A DNA stretch of 64,000 bases from Nymphaea colorata (taxonomy: Eukaryota; Streptophyta; Magnoliopsida; Nymphaeales; Nymphaeaceae): the NCBI RefSeq assembly GCF_008831285.2, contig NC_045138.2, forward strand, positions 15,905,934 to 15,969,933, read 5' to 3'. Of this stretch, positions 51,143 to 63,846 are shown piece by piece. A program made the position numbers and the translations under genes. How positions within the stretch are numbered: the first letter of the stretch is position 1; every line of letters starts with the position of its first letter. The notes under the pieces were generated by a model. It had not been told where the DNA came from. It saw only the letters and a list, made by a program, of their open reading frames with translations, and searched no databases.

Positions 51143-52372
51143 ACCCTGCACTCTCCTCCATCCATCCATCCATCAACTTCAGAACCCAATTAGATGTTGT
51201 AAAGAGATTTTATAACTTCATAGCCTCTATCTCTCTCATGATCTTCACATGTGATCATGACCGTAAAATTGTTTATGGGGAGTCTTCTTTTTTTTTCTCT
51301 CTCTCTTTCTAGATGGAATTCCGCAGTCTTGTTGAGTGTAACGCATATAACTATCGGTGCTTTTTATTTAATTTTGATTGAAAAGTATTGTAATCTCTTC
51401 CTTTTCCGCAAATGAATAGACCACACAGATGCGCCATTTCTATGTGGACTAACTGGCATGGGCAGATTTGAGGATGATTCACAGAAACCAACCGTAAGCT
51501 TAAGGACAGGAGCAAACGGACACACACAAATATATGTATATATAAAGAGAGAGAAAGAGATAGAGATAGAAAGAGAAATGGACTGTAGCTGGCCAAAGGA
51601 CAAAAGTTCTCTGGACGGACATTGTTTGGAATGGCATATTTTTGCTGGAAGCCCTCATGCCTTCGTATTCATATACTTCTTATCCGCTACTATGGCCCGA
51701 TTGCCATTGAAGACACTACCAGTAGAGAGAGAGAGAGAGATGTTAGAAAAGATCTTGATGTCGATTGGTTGCTTTCTTTGACCGAAGTTTCGTCCGGGCA
51801 TGTGGTTCGTTGTTATATTTGTAGGGATGCGCAGTTTCTCCTAGTAATCTAAACGCCAATGATGCGGTCGAAATTTTTACAGTTCAATCTGTTGTATCGT
51901 CACTTTGGTTTAATTCCGAGCTACCACTGTTCATTCTGAAGTTGCCGTCCGGAAAATCTTTGCTTCCGGCTTAATGTTATTTATTTCGTGTGGGTAAGAG
52001 GATTGATTTCACTGCTCCTCTCCTCCTTTCCCCGAGCAAATATCAAGCAGTGAGATCTTCACGTGATATAGAAACATTGTCCCCCACCAGTCAAACTAGA
52101 GACTTGCGCGCCGTATAATACATCCTATCGCCCATTTAACCTATGCTCCTATGCGCTAATGCTATTTCTTTCAATCTCACTGTCTATATGTGCCAATGTA
52201 CAGCAGAAGCCCGTCCCTTGATAAAACGCACTGAAACACACTCTAACATGTTTATATTAAGCAAACTAAAAGCATCGTTTCCGATTTCTTATAGTAATTT
52301 ATGAAACCCAGATAGTGAGTTCTCGCTTTAAAGTTGCTTGTGTGAGAGAGAGGGAGGGAGTATTATCAGTAG

Positions 52373-52561
52373 TCCAAGGAAATCCTAGGGAATGAATGCA
52401 GGGTGATGCTGATTGCAGAAGTCCGGAGAGGGACAGAGAGGACGTATGCGCAGGTCATGGAGCTCATGGGAAGCTACACGATGATGTTCATTGCAAAGGT
52501 CCAAAGAATCTTTTGGCCTTTCTGTTTCTTTACGTTGAGCGTCTGTGTGCAGTGGCCGTGA
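52373..52561 (+). other. Unidentified coding-like stretch
   Basis: After an AG acceptor-like site the frame reads KEILGNECRVMLIAEVRRGT, then ERTYAQVMELMGSYTMMFIA, up to a donor-like AAAG/gtccaa at about 52496; it stays open to 52561. Amino-acid composition is protein-like. I cannot name the family and found no matching exons nearby with confidence. Confidence 0.25.
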
Positions 52562-52789
52562 GAGTGACAACGTCAAGGTCCAGGACATGACCATCCCTCA
52601 ATGAAAAAGGGGACAAATAATTTTGTTTTAGCAAATACAGTCTTCGGCGATCGGAAAGGAACAGGTCCAGTAAAGGTGGGCAACAGTGTCTCGCTATGCA
52701 GTGGGAGAGAGGGACCAGAAATCAATAATTCAGATATCATCAACGTTTAACTCGAATCCCAACTCATTCGGTGCATTATAAACGAATTC

Positions 52790-53430
52790 AAGTTTGATTG
52801 GTAATCCAATTCTCAATGACTGGTGATCCAATTCTAACATGGCGTAGGAATTCCTCACCAAATCTGACGGAATCCACAGATTCAACGAACACCGAGTTCA
52901 GTTCTGTATTTTGTAGTCTTTCTAACTCTGAGTCCCATTTTTTCGATTTTACAAGGGGAAACCACAACCAAGTATGATTATTAATCCAATTGGAACATGT
53001 TATAGGATTTTCTTAGCAAATTTGCAGAGACATCAATGTCATCGAGAAAATCTCCACAAAAAACACGACCAATGGTTCCAAGTTCAATTCTGTATTTTGC
53101 ATATTTAAATCTGACTCTCAGTCCTGTTTCTTTTCAAAATTTTGTTCCTGTTAGAAGGCATAATGGTGTGACAGAATTACACCTGGAACGGCTATACCAA
53201 CAGCTGTAAAGCAATGAAACTCTCTAGACAATCCTGTTAGCCACCGATTCTGTGCATGTATATATAAGAAAAATAACAAACTCACAATTTTCTTGAGTTC
53301 TAATACTGCTCTGTTCTCTCTCCGACTTCTGCTGCTCTGCTCTTACACTCCATCAATCTCTGTCATAACAGTTCCCGACAGAAACCACAATCAAGTTTGA
53401 TTCATAATCCAATTCGAACATGGTGGAGCA
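52790..53430. repeat. Degenerate tandem repeat, ~200-bp period
   Basis: The words aagtttgatt..taatccaatt..aacatg recur near 52790, 52970 and 53390. The words ttcarttctgtattttg recur near 52900 and 53083. Units are well diverged, so this is an old array or three related insertions. Confidence 0.5.
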
Positions 53431-53670
53431 CTTCCTTATGGACTCCAACAAATACAGATCTCGGAAGATCTCTGCGAATTCAACAAATTCCACGGTTGAG
53501 CTGCACCTGCATCTGATTCGAACTCCTATCTTTTTCAATATCTTGCATGCAGAAACCGTAATCCGAATCAAGCGTCAAGCTCTGTGGATTGCAGCCGGTT
53601 TGATGGCCAACTACCACTTGCATGGGTTCAAGTCTTAGTTTGATCTGCCACTTGCATTGAGATGCTGTTC

Positions 53671-53796
53671 ATGAAAAAATTCTTTAATGGCGGACACATT
53701 GGTGTTGTGGTTCCCACAGATCCAGGATGGAGTGCAATATTATCTTCCACATTAACTCCTTGTGTTGTTTTCTGTTTGGAGCATCCCAGTGCCTGA
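53671..53796 (+). other. Unidentified coding-like stretch
   Basis: A 41-codon frame reads MKKFFNGGHIGVVVPTDPGW, then SAILSSTLTPCVVFCLEHPS and a stop. It is protein-like but has no recognised domain. It could be a terminal exon or a relic; upstream the frame closes within a few codons of plausible acceptors. Confidence 0.25.
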
Positions 53797-56700
53797 AGCA
53801 CTGATAGGCACATAAAGAGTCCCAAGAAACAGCATCTTTTGAACTCTCAATGCACACCCATTCTTCTCTTGTCTGCTGTAGGCTCATGTGGGAAATCAAG
53901 AAGGAAAAAAAAAAAAAAATCCTTTCTTGATATTCAAAGCTGACAGTTCTATCTTCCCCTTTAGAAGTGTCCACCCCCTTCCATCATCTGGAAAGGCCTA
54001 CTCAAGCCCTGTCGTTCATCATCCTCTGTGCTTTCACGATCCACAAATGAATGATGTTGGTTGCACACACCTGCTATGACAAGAACTACTCCTTCATATG
54101 ACCAAACTGAACTAAGACACTTGTTGTTTCTTTGATTGAACGAGTGTTTTCTTTTCATGGCAGGATATTTTACAGAGCACCAATGATGAAGAAAACAGGA
54201 GGCGATTTCTTCTCTGGTCAGAGGGAACCGCCTAGTGGTGTAACTTGATTGAATATATCTAGTCATTGATCTGATTTTGAATCCATTTAGTCGAGTCTGG
54301 CAAATAAATTTGGAACTGCTCGCTAATGGGATTCAACAGTTTCATAACTGAATCTGAGTCGATTGTCCAATTGAGACTCGGTAAAGGTCTGGCCTGAGTA
54401 GACACAAGTGCTATATTCATCGAAGATCATCCTCCTTCACTATGAAATGATCTTTCCAAAGGTTGAAATTACGAACTTATTTATGCTTAGCAGCTTCTGT
54501 AAGGCAGCTTGATGTCGCTCCGAAGGCCGATTAAATGCTTATAAAAGTCAGGCAAGTTTCCTGTGAAGCGGACGATTAATTATGTGAATCACCAGACGCC
54601 ACGCCCTTCTTTTACAAATAGTTCATCAACTTTTTTTTATATAAAATGAACCAATTATTAATTTACTCCGTTGGGCCTTAAATAATAACCGGTCCTAAAT
54701 TCAAACTAAAAAAAAAAATGTTGCGAGCAGGTGTAAAATTGCATTAAAAAGTGTTTACTGTGTTATGTTACTTGTCAAAAAAAAATCTTTCTTTTTGTAA
54801 CTGATTTCTTAATTGTTTAGTTTTTATTTAATTTTAAATTTTAAAACACGTCTTTAATCAAATCTGATTCACAAAACGATTGGATTCACAACACTGATTT
54901 TAATAACATTAAAAACAAGTGAGTGGCAATCTTCAAGGAGTATCTATGGTAGAAATTAAATAAAGGAAAAGAAGAAAAATATATAGAGAGAAAATTGATA
55001 AGGAAGATTGAAAAACTTTGCCCCCATCAATGTCAAAGTAAGTGGGCGGTATTTTTCATGGAATGTTGACCATATTAATTAAATAAAGGGAAAAAATAAA
55101 ATTATATATGGAGAAAAATTATATGGGGAATGTACATAGACATTGTTTCAGGTAACTGGTGCATCTCTCCCTCTCTCTTGGTGAATCCATCTAATTCCTA
55201 TATATTATTGTTGATATTCCTGTGGATATTCAGGGGCCGTTTCAAAGGCCATAAAAAATTGCCTCCGCCACTTTCTTTGCGTATTTCTCTGATTTTATGA
55301 ATTTTTAGTTTTAAGCATAAAAATTATGCAAACAAAGCTCTTTCAAGTGTTTTTTTTTTTTTTTTTTTTTTTTTTTTAGTGAGAAATGTTGTAATGATCT
55401 TTTTCAGTGGGTTGAAAATTGTCTCTCGAAGATCTACTTATTATGTCTCTCGAATATGTTAACAACAGAGAGAACTCTCTATTATGTTGTTGTTTCTGAA
55501 GACGTGGATCCCATATATGATATTGATTCATCGCGTCCTTTTCCTCTAGCGTTGTTTCCGCCATCTTAACTCCTGAAATATATTGTTCAAACGAAGGATA
55601 TCGAATTATTTTCATTTGACGGCTTTACCTGGCTTTTGTGAAGTTTTAGTTTCATTATTTATTCGTGTTTTGTTAAAATGTATAGTTATTTGTCGAATCG
55701 ATCCAATAACTTATTCACTAAAAACTAAAATCCGCTGAATCATCAAATCAACAATAATATTACTCTCTAAAGGATAATATTATGTAAAAACCTACGAGTT
55801 CACACTCTATGAGGTATTGAGACTACCAAACCCCATGTTATCATTGAAAAGGTAAGTATTAAGGCTTATTTACTCGTATATTCATCATTAATACTTAGCT
55901 TATGGTAAGATATGAAATGGGTATTTTAGCATTTTTAATTTGCTGCTGGCCTCGAGTTAAAAACCCAAGTAATGTTTGGCATATTCGGGTGTAAATTGAT
56001 TAGATTAAGTTATTATTTGTTAATGTCTGTTTGTTTGGAGAGAATTGGTCTATTCTGGATCTTACCTTAAAACAGAGTCTTGAGTCAAAATGTGGGCTTA
56101 CCTAATTTCAAATTACAGCAGATAATTAATCCCCTGTTTGCTGTTATACTCCGGATTTTATTAACGCTTAAAATTTTATTTTTCAAAAGCTCAGCTGAGG
56201 CCATGCCTCTGCCGGCGCCCCTAGCTTCGGTCTTATCTACATTCTATGGCTTGTTAATGAATACTTACGAGAGAATATTTTTTAGGTTGAATGTCTTGGT
56301 AGTATTCATATTATTTTTTTTAATGTTTACTTAAAAGAAACCACAAGCCGCATAAAACTTTATATCTTCAAATTTCTGATTTGTTTCGTAGCTTGGGTGG
56401 ACCTACGATATATCTTTGAGTTGATATATTAGATATCGTGTTTGTAACCAAAACATTCACACACCCGAATGTATCAGTGCACATGGGTTTCGAACCTCAG
56501 ACCTGAGCCACCATGCTGTTCAGTTGGTATGCCCCTTGATGTGGTCATTATATGATTGAATGACTCACAGAAGAGATTAGAGAAGGACAAATGTGTTGCT
56601 GTATTGATTTTCCTTCAAAGAGCTAATATGGGTCTGAGCAGTTCCACAGCTGTAAAAATATCAAGAGGCAAATTATTAAAATTCAAAATTCTTTGTCGAG

Positions 56701-57711
56701 GGTCACTCTTTTTTTCTTTATTTTTAAAGTTGTGGATTCATTTGCGGGAGTAGCCAAGTCAAGGCTACTTATATTTCTCTAGAATTTTCTTTTTTGGGCT
56801 AAAACTGTTGCAAAATGGGCATTGGTGATGATCAGTTGCTAGTTTTTAGTGACAGATTACACGCATTTGAGCAACATCTGCCGAGCACTTCAAAATGAGA
56901 GATTCAAGTCATTCGAACTCATCCACAAAGTTAAACTGAAAAGATATATATACATACATATATATAGCAGAACAACGACGATAAAATAGTGATTGACTAA
57001 TACGCAAGCATATATATAGATATATTACCTATACTCCAAGTTCGTAGCATATTAGCGAAGAGATTCTGCTTCTCAAGCGCAGTCAGGATGAGAGACGTTG
57101 CAAGTCCACTATATGGTTCATCTCCTTCATCCTTCTGTCTGCACTCTTAAGGTGAGCAAGAGGGTTGTTCTATCACCCAAATGAAAGCTGAATCTCTTTC
57201 CTTTCTCTTGTCGGAAATGTCTCAAAGGTCTAGAGTTGTATCGTTACTTCTTTATACTTCAACTTGCACTTAAATTCCACCATGAAGGCTAAGACTGTTT
57301 AGCCTAAGAATTTGAACTGTCATCGCTTCTATGGACAGACCAACCTCCGTGGGGCTAAATGCCAATTGTATTTTCTGCGAAACACAACTCCCTTGCCAAA
57401 AACTAAGAAGTTATAGATTAAACGTTAAAAGTATTTTGTCTTGATATATAAATTATATCGAAAACAGGTGACTTATGTGGACTTCAAGTAAGCATAATCT
57501 GTGTTCACAAAATCAGCCAGAATGGACGATTTCAGTCACCTTCTGTGACTAACCAAGTTCATTGGCAGGCCAACTAAAGAGGGCATCAGCCCACATGAAC
57601 TCAACATAGGAGAAACTGTGTAATAAGAGAAGCAAGTCACCTTTATGAAAAAGTTGTGTAGCTGGTCGGGCTAGTAGAGCGGCAATCTGCTAGTTGAACG
57701 CTATTCCTATA

Positions 57712-57810
57712 AATGCAAATGATGAGCGATGCTTAGTTCATAGATGTCGCTACTCCTCTCAATTGCAAACGATGAACGATACTTAGTTCATGGATGTCGC
57801 TACTCCTCAC
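57712..57810. repeat. Two-copy ~49-bp tandem duplication
   Basis: 57712-57760 and 57761-57810 share cttagttcat and gatgtcgctactcctc, with a few substitutions. Confidence 0.85.
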
Positions 57811-58464
57811 GATGAAAGACACACTGGTTGACAGAAGTCTTAAAGCAGTCATAGACCTTAAGGGCAGGGACAAATCGACTCCAGGTATCTCCCCTCCCCC
57901 CATACTGAATTATATAATTGGAGTTTCTATATTTCCAATACTTGAAATACAAATAATCTTATTTTTTTGAATTTCAGGTTTGCCGATGAACAACGAGTGG
58001 CTCTGTGAAAAGTATTATTTGCATTAAAATCCCAAAAAAACCGTAAGACGTCACATGCAGTGTCGGCCAGGGAAGAGAGATGGACACATCATTATCAAAG
58101 AGAGGAAGGAGGTGTCCCCATAACAGATGGAACCAACACCATATCCACTTACCCATGGGAGAGCTTGCTGGCACATGATGAGTTGGATCATCCACAGTTC
58201 CAGCTCAAAATTCCAAGCTTTGTGGTCAGGAGAGAATGTCCATCTCCCAATAACTGGTAGATAATGAAGGCGCCCAATCGTTCCTGGTTCTACAGTTCAC
58301 CCATCCATGGCAGCCAACAAATTTCAAATGCAAACAAATATCAAGTCCCAAAACCTACATTGATTAATGAAACAAAGACATGGTTTTGAATGAGTTGAAA
58401 GAGAACCCAGGCCTCATCCCTCTGGAATCCTGAAAAAACCTGGTAAAAACGTAGTCACAGGTAA

Positions 58465-58785
58465 ATGAAAAAGCAACAGCGTTTACAAATAGTGAACAGC
58501 AACGGTGACAAGATGACAGAGTACGTCCCTGGATTGGACCCTTTTGCAGATACCGCTTCGACAGAGTCTCTGAATGTGTTAATGGCGGGCTTGCAGGGGA
58601 CACATCTCCTGCTGCTGAAAGGGAACAGCAACGGTGACAAGATGACAGAGTTGACAAAGTTGCAATACGAGGCTGAAAACAGGTCACCGCTTCCAAAACC
58701 GACCACCGGCGGCAAGAGGAACCTCTTACAAGAAGCAGCGGTCACGGCTCGGCTACAGAGGCAAAATGAGATTAGGAGAACATAA
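58465..58785 (+). other. Unrecognised 106-codon frame with an in-frame 29-bp repeat
   Basis: The frame starts MKKQQRLQIVNSNGDKMTEY and ends ...TARLQRQNEIRRT. A 29-bp word (58494-58522) recurs exactly at 58623-58651, 129 bp later, so NSNGDKMTE appears twice in the same frame. No family recognised. The opposite strand is also open for 120 codons, so coding status is doubtful. Confidence 0.25.
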
Positions 58786-59410
58786 GAAGTCGCCCATGGA
58801 GGAAGGACAGAGGTCAAGGGTTAGTTGGAGTCTGAACCTTTTAAATATTCCATGGAATCCACAAAAAGGAACTGGGAATATTCTTGAAATCGATGTGGAA
58901 TTATTTCAATAACAAGGCATGGCGGCTCTTTCAACGAAGCATTTTAGTGGGAAAAGCATGAAATAACTTTTTAAAGCATCTCATGCAGATTCCCATCAAT
59001 GAAAGAAGTAGAATTAACTCGGATAAATCCCCTTCGTCGATCAGGACGAGAGATAACATAAACGATTCGCTGTGTGCGTTTTCTTTGGGGGAATCGAAAT
59101 CCCAACACAGGAAAGAAAATTCTACTTCATAGACGACAGACGCGTTCGAAGCACAAGTTACACCTCTGGAATGAAAGAATGCTTCCACATCGATGGGATG
59201 CGTAAATTCGCAGGCAGAAGGAAGAGAAAAGGCAGAAGGGATGAAAGAACGCTCTGTCATCGTGCATAATGGAATACAAGAATGAAAGAACTCATTGTTT
59301 CGCTCGAACATGTCGTATCAAGAAAGGAGAAAGAACGGGAAAAAAAATGGCAAAGAGGGATTGAATCAGAAACACCGCAAGGATGAAAGTTTAAGAAAAC
59401 TATTCATAGA

Positions 59411-59462
59411 GTGGGCAGTAGAGAGGGAAGAGAGTCATTACTCTTCCGTCTCTTCTGCCCAC
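59411..59462. other. Near-perfect hairpin downstream of the cold-shock gene
   Basis: The left arm 59411-59432 and right arm 59441-59462 (22 nt each) pair except for two single symmetric mismatches, around an 8-nt loop. The outermost 8 bp are gtgggcag/ctgcccac. It lies about 260 bp beyond the stop of the minus-strand cold-shock gene, probably in or just past its 3' UTR. It could be an RNA structural element or a tiny inverted repeat. No known miRNA sequence was recognised in it. Confidence 0.8.
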
Positions 59463-59724
59463 TAATCATAATTCATCGTCCCCTTCTGAAGCAATCTTTC
59501 ATACCCACAAGATTTAAACAAAAAAGAAAGACAGAATCAAAAAGAAAATCAAAGAAAAAAATTTAAAAAAAGGGAAAAAAAAGCGGCATGAATCCAATAA
59601 GCAAAAAAAGAAACCCTGGCACATCTGATCATGTCTCAACCATGGAAGCAATTCCCTCAAACATCCGCATCGGACCTTGTTTCCATCACTCATCAGATGG
59701 CGGGATCACCGGCAATCCGTTGCT

Positions 59725-60378
59725 TCATTTCTGCCCGGACGGACACTCGCGCGCAAAATGTCCAGGCTCCCCACAATTATAGCAAGCACCACCGCCCCCA
59801 CCGCCATATCCACCGCCACCGCCTCCATATCCACCACCACCCGAGCGTCCGCCACTCCCTTGGTAACAGTCCCTTGCCAAATGACCAGGCTGCCCGCAGG
59901 TATAGCAAGCTCCGCCGCCTCCTCCATATCCACCACCATAACTGCCGCCTCCTCCATATCCGCCACCACCATAACCGCCACTACCATACCCGCCACGTCC
60001 CCCTCTTCCACCCCTGCCTCCCCCTCTCCCACCACCACCACCACCACTACCAAACCCACCACCGAACCCTCTCCCGAATCCGCCGCCGCGTCCTCTACCA
60101 CCACCGGAGAAACCCCTCCCACCGCCGCTGGCTGATCCACTTGGCAAGAAAGACCCGTCGGGGCCGCTGACGTCGACGGCCTTGGTGCGGCCATCCTCCC
60201 CTCTCTCGACCTCGTACTCCACGGGTTCGCCCTCCAACAAGGAGCGGAACCCTTCCGACCTGATGGATGTCTGGTGGACGAAGAGGTCCTCGGTGCCATC
60301 GTCAGGCGTTATGAACCCGAACCCCTTTTGCATGCTGAACCACTTCACCGTCCCCGTCGCCCTCTTCGCCTGCGCCAT
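59725..60378 (-). CDS. CSP2: Cold-shock-domain glycine-rich protein with two CCHC zinc knuckles (GRP2/CSP2-like)
   Basis: An intronless 217-aa protein. The start is ATG 60378 ([20 protein letters not shown]); upstream in-frame codons lack an ATG. Residues 8-72 are a cold-shock domain with RNP1 KGFGFI and RNP2 LFVHQ, which bind single-stranded RNA or DNA. Residues 80-157 are Gly/Arg/Tyr-rich (RGG-like). Two retroviral-type zinc knuckles follow: [14 protein letters not shown] (158-171) and [14 protein letters not shown] (199-212), separated by a Gly-rich linker. This order and two-knuckle count match the plant CSP2/GRP2 class rather than the seven-knuckle CSP1/CSP3 class. Family members are nuclear and cytoplasmic RNA chaperones that melt RNA structure, with roles in cold acclimation and flowering. 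The long proline/histidine-rich frames on the opposite strand are shadows of the Gly-rich codons. Confidence 0.95.
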   Translation of the reverse strand: MAQAKRATGTVKWFSMQKGFGFITPDDGTEDLFVHQTSIRSEGFRSLLEGEPVEYEVERGEDGRTKAVDVSGPDGSFLPSGSASGGGRGFSGGGRGRGGGFGRGFGGGFGSGGGGGGRGGGRGGRGGRGGYGSGGYGGGGYGGGGSYGGGYGGGGGACYTCGQPGHLARDCYQGSGGRSGGGGYGGGGGGYGGGGGGACYNCGEPGHFARECPSGQK

Positions 60379-62876
60379 CTCCCCTTCTTCCCTTCTCCCT
60401 CCCCGCCACCAACCACCCACTCGAACGCGATGAAGAAGAAGACCCCAAAAGGAACCCTAATCTGCAACGGAGAGCAGAGGGATCACCTCATCAGAACAAT
60501 AAGAGACAGAAAATGACAGAGAGAGGAGCTCCGCCGCTTCTTTAGAAGGAGACGCCTGCTCCCCACTTTAGCTCTAACCCAAAGAACGGGAGACTTCTTA
60601 GGTTTTTAACACAGCGAATCTCTTCCCACGTCTCCCCCCTCAAATGTAGATCCAACGGCCGGCAATGCTGCTAGGGACCAGTGGTCGTTTCTCGGCCGTC
60701 GATCTCCATCGGCACTTAGCAACATCTTCGTGGGGGACAGTCATCATCTATGCCTTTCTTTTTCAATTTTTATTTTATTCACGGGAATCGTATAAGAGAA
60801 AAACGTCTGTTCTCCCTGTTCCTGGTTCCGGAGCACAGCACGGTTTGCACGAACCGGTGAAGATCGCGAATAACATCTTCTTTCGATTGAATGTCTGAGA
60901 TTAGTGATTGTAATATTATGTGCAAGTGCTTTTTCTAATTTCAGATTCTTGGTGCTCGCTAGCTTAAACCCCATAGATGTGATTCACATAGTTCTTTATT
61001 CAATAAAAAATCGGCTGCTTAATTGTGTAGCATTTCAAAGACCAACATTAAATGTGGCCGACTCAATGAGAATTGATTGTTTAATTGTCTGACATTTCAA
61101 GAACCAATGGCCATAAAAACATCCAGTTTTGGTGGTAATGAAGAGCAGGATTCAAACTTATGCTCTAATAAGTTAATGTTCGCGGGAAGAACACATAGTT
61201 ACTCCAAACTGAGAACAGAAAACTTGAAATCAAAATTATGACTGTAAACTAAAATCGATTTCAGAGATGAATGGGGCAGTGGGAAAATTTCCAAAATCGG
61301 CTGAATCGAATTGGAATGGGTCAAGCGATACATGCCACCGTTGAGATGGGTGGTTCATAAAATGGTGTTGCACCGATTCGATTCGAACCCTCCAATTCTC
61401 TCCAATTTGTATAGACCCGCTTTCAACTTAAAATAACAGCCCAAGCTGAGGAGCATGGATTAGGTTACTCTTTTGGAAAACATACCATTCGAACAGTTGC
61501 TTTCCTGCCCAGAAAGTATATGCTTTCTAAACAAAGTTTGTTCCAGAATTCAATTTAAAAGCTTTTTTACAAATAAAATTTTTAAAAGTAGGGTCAACTT
61601 TGAGTATCTATTTAGTGGCAAAGATTTATTGGTCGAGAAAGCTCATGCCTGCAATCCTTGCAAGTAAGAAACAGAATACTTTGGGCATGCAAATAAAACG
61701 GTGTCTTGTTGATTGAAAAGGAAAGGAGCTATGTCAAATGACTTAAGATATAGAAAGTGAAAAGCACGAACATCTCCGCCTGCATTGCCACCATGGTAGC
61801 CAGTAAACACGCTTAAGCAGGCAGAGAATATATACCAACATTCACGAGCATCAAGTGAAGGTGAATTTGTGCTCATAGATATGCAGATAATGGCGCATAT
61901 ATTCCAATGGATGACTATGGTTGGCCGCCTCTTAGTAGGAGAGCAGGGTAGATGACCACCAATGGATAGGCCAGCATCTAATCCTAGTCATGTGGCCCAC
62001 ATCTATGGATGTCCCTCGTCTTCCCATTGTCAAATTTTTAACTTTTAGATCCAAAGCTTCTATTATGATGCCAATAAGAGTTGTGACCAGCTGGCCAGTC
62101 GCTGTGCAAGAATTTCAAGTTGAAGAAATCAAGAATTTGATACTCCAAGCATATATCTTCACATCATCTTCTAAAGAATCTGCGCAACTTTAATTTACCA
62201 AATTAAAGAAGAAGAAGAAGAAGAAGAAGAAGAAGAGCCCTACTATGATCTTTTCAAAAAATGTGAAAGCCAGGTATGAAAAAGCAGAAAACGGCTACAA
62301 AGACTATGAGCTTTCTCAAGGCATCCATCTTCCTGCCAAGCCTCCATTGACAGTGGCTGAGAATTGTTTTACGTGTATAAACACTATCCAACCCATTTTG
62401 CTAACTGTGAATGACAATATGAGAATACTTCATTTGAAATATTTCCCCAAATTTGGGGTTTTCCCACATGAAATTCTGTTCCTATTTTCTGCCATATCTA
62501 TGAAGGAAATGAATCATCAAAGAGACGTATGCCTTACGACAACTATATTCTTCTCCCCAGAAAAGAAAAGACAATCAAATCTTACTCAAGGGCCACAAGA
62601 ACTTGGGACCTATTCCCCAACAGCGGATCATGGGAGAAAAAGGCAAATTTCTTTCAGTGTCCATGGAATCAACTGGCTTGTTACTTGGAACAGAAGCTTC
62701 GGCATAAAAATCTCCACTGTCAATCACCTCTATAAGTTACGCCCACTGTCAAACAACACACATTAGAAAACCCACTTGAAATTTTACCTTCTAGATATCC
62801 GTTTGCATAGGTGTCCACCAGCTAAACAATACTTGAATAAGCCATTCCACGCTCATCTCTCAACCATCAAATCAGA
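60379..62876. other. Cold-shock gene promoter side and intergenic DNA
   Basis: 60379-60660 should hold the leader and promoter of the cold-shock gene. The rest has no named feature. A plus-strand frame of 173 codons (62245-62766) follows a GAA microsatellite. It has no recognised domain and lies in what would be the 3' flank of the minus-strand BCD1 gene, so it is probably chance. Confidence 0.4.
62207..62236. repeat. (GAA)n microsatellite
   Basis: About ten GAA units. Confidence 0.9.
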
Positions 62877-63846
62877 TCAAGAATTAGCAATCTCCCCTTC
62901 TTCCAAATCCTGACCCGCAACGTAAGCATCACTTGAAATAGAAAGATCACCTCTATATCTGCCTTCAGAGTCGAAGCTTGACATGTTTTGAAGCAGTTCA
63001 GTCCTCACAAAGTCTTCCTCATTAGAGAACCCACAGTCAGGGCCCTGAACATGACCAGCATCCGACCCATCAAGCAAGTTGAAACAAGATGTTGGCAAGA
63101 CATCCTCAAAGTCAAAATTAGTGTCTCTGTCAACTCCTAAATCTTGTATGTCTGCTGGAAAATAGTCAAAACATTCTTTTTCCTTACGATCAAATGTGTC
63201 ACTATGCGAATGTCCAGCCAAGAATGATTCACTGTCACCCTCTACAGTTAAAGTATCAGTGTGAGCAGACTCAGGGTTCGCACAGGTTACAGAACAAGAA
63301 CGAGATTCTTCAGCAGGAACATCATTTTTGTCTTCAACCTTCTCATTTGATGTAACACCAATGGAGCTAGGAAGACCACTTAAAGATTCAGCAGACCCGT
63401 TATCAGTATCTCGTTTTGAAAAATCGCTAACACCAAATTTGTCGAAATGCAATGGGAGAACAACAAGGATGATGGGGAACTCTAACACGGTGATGCCTGC
63501 CAACTGTTTGCTCAGACTACAATTAATGTTCAACTCACGAAATGGTGATTCAGTACCCTGGAATAACAAAACGCAGAGTCCAAACAACAATTATAAAATC
63601 TTCATATTGGACTGATCAAATGAAACTGCAGGACATAGTTATCTTTCTTTTATTAGAATATGGTGGCAGTAATTAGGAAAATCGAAAAAAACTATCACCT
63701 TCACTTTTTCCCTTATAAAGAACTTGAGATTGTCCACTGACTCTTTCCGAAATGGCCTCAGCTTGCACTGTTTCTGAGTATTCCATGAACCATCAATTTT
63801 CAAATGATTTTCAACTAAGGACCGCAGGCTTTTATGCTCATCCACT
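62877..63846 (-). CDS. BCD1: Box C/D snoRNA protein 1 (BCD1/ZNHIT6-like), C-terminal part, 5' end off-window
   Basis: Two exons are visible: 63846-63711 and 63557-62877, joined AAA/gtgaag..attccag. The gene continues to the right of the window, upstream of an AG acceptor at 63847-63848. The junction restores a conserved block: LRPFRKESVDNLKFFIREK, then GTESPFRELNINCSLSKQLA and GITVLEFPIILVVLP, as found after the HIT zinc finger in plant Box C/D snoRNA protein 1 homologs. The N-terminal HIT-type zinc finger is not in the window. The last about 150 residues are acidic, Ser-rich and low in structure, ending DLEEGEIANS, a plant-style extension. BCD1 acts in nucleolar/nuclear assembly of box C/D snoRNPs. 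Identification rests on remembered family sequence. Confidence 0.72.

Larger units (their letters stand above)
51143..59410. other. Long intergenic region, no complete gene recognised
   Basis: The LAX 3' UTR is followed by mixed-complexity DNA. Contents that can be described: coding-like pieces at 52373-52561 and 53671-53796, a degenerate repeat at 52790-53430, a related pair of AT-rich blocks near 54950-55140, a long T run at about 55352-55377, a small tandem duplication at 57712-57810, and a 106-codon frame with an internal repeat at 58465-58785. Nothing here is recognisable as an RNA gene. Confidence 0.45.

Noticed and set aside
56480-56520. tRNA-like B-box word (gggtttcgaacc)
   Set aside because: No cloverleaf or A box could be found around it, so neither a tRNA nor a SINE is supported.
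59631-60299. Pro/His/Thr-rich plus-strand frames and an alternative minus frame over the cold-shock gene
   Set aside because: They are antisense or shifted readings of glycine-rich codons; the CSD and CCHC motifs fix the true frame.
60379-60420. N-terminal extension of the cold-shock protein by 14 residues
   Set aside because: It begins at GTG; ATG 60378 gives the normal start directly before the cold-shock domain.
62245-62766. 173-codon plus-strand frame as a gene
   Set aside because: No domain, AT-rich composition, no splice context, and it lies in the 3' flank of the minus-strand gene.
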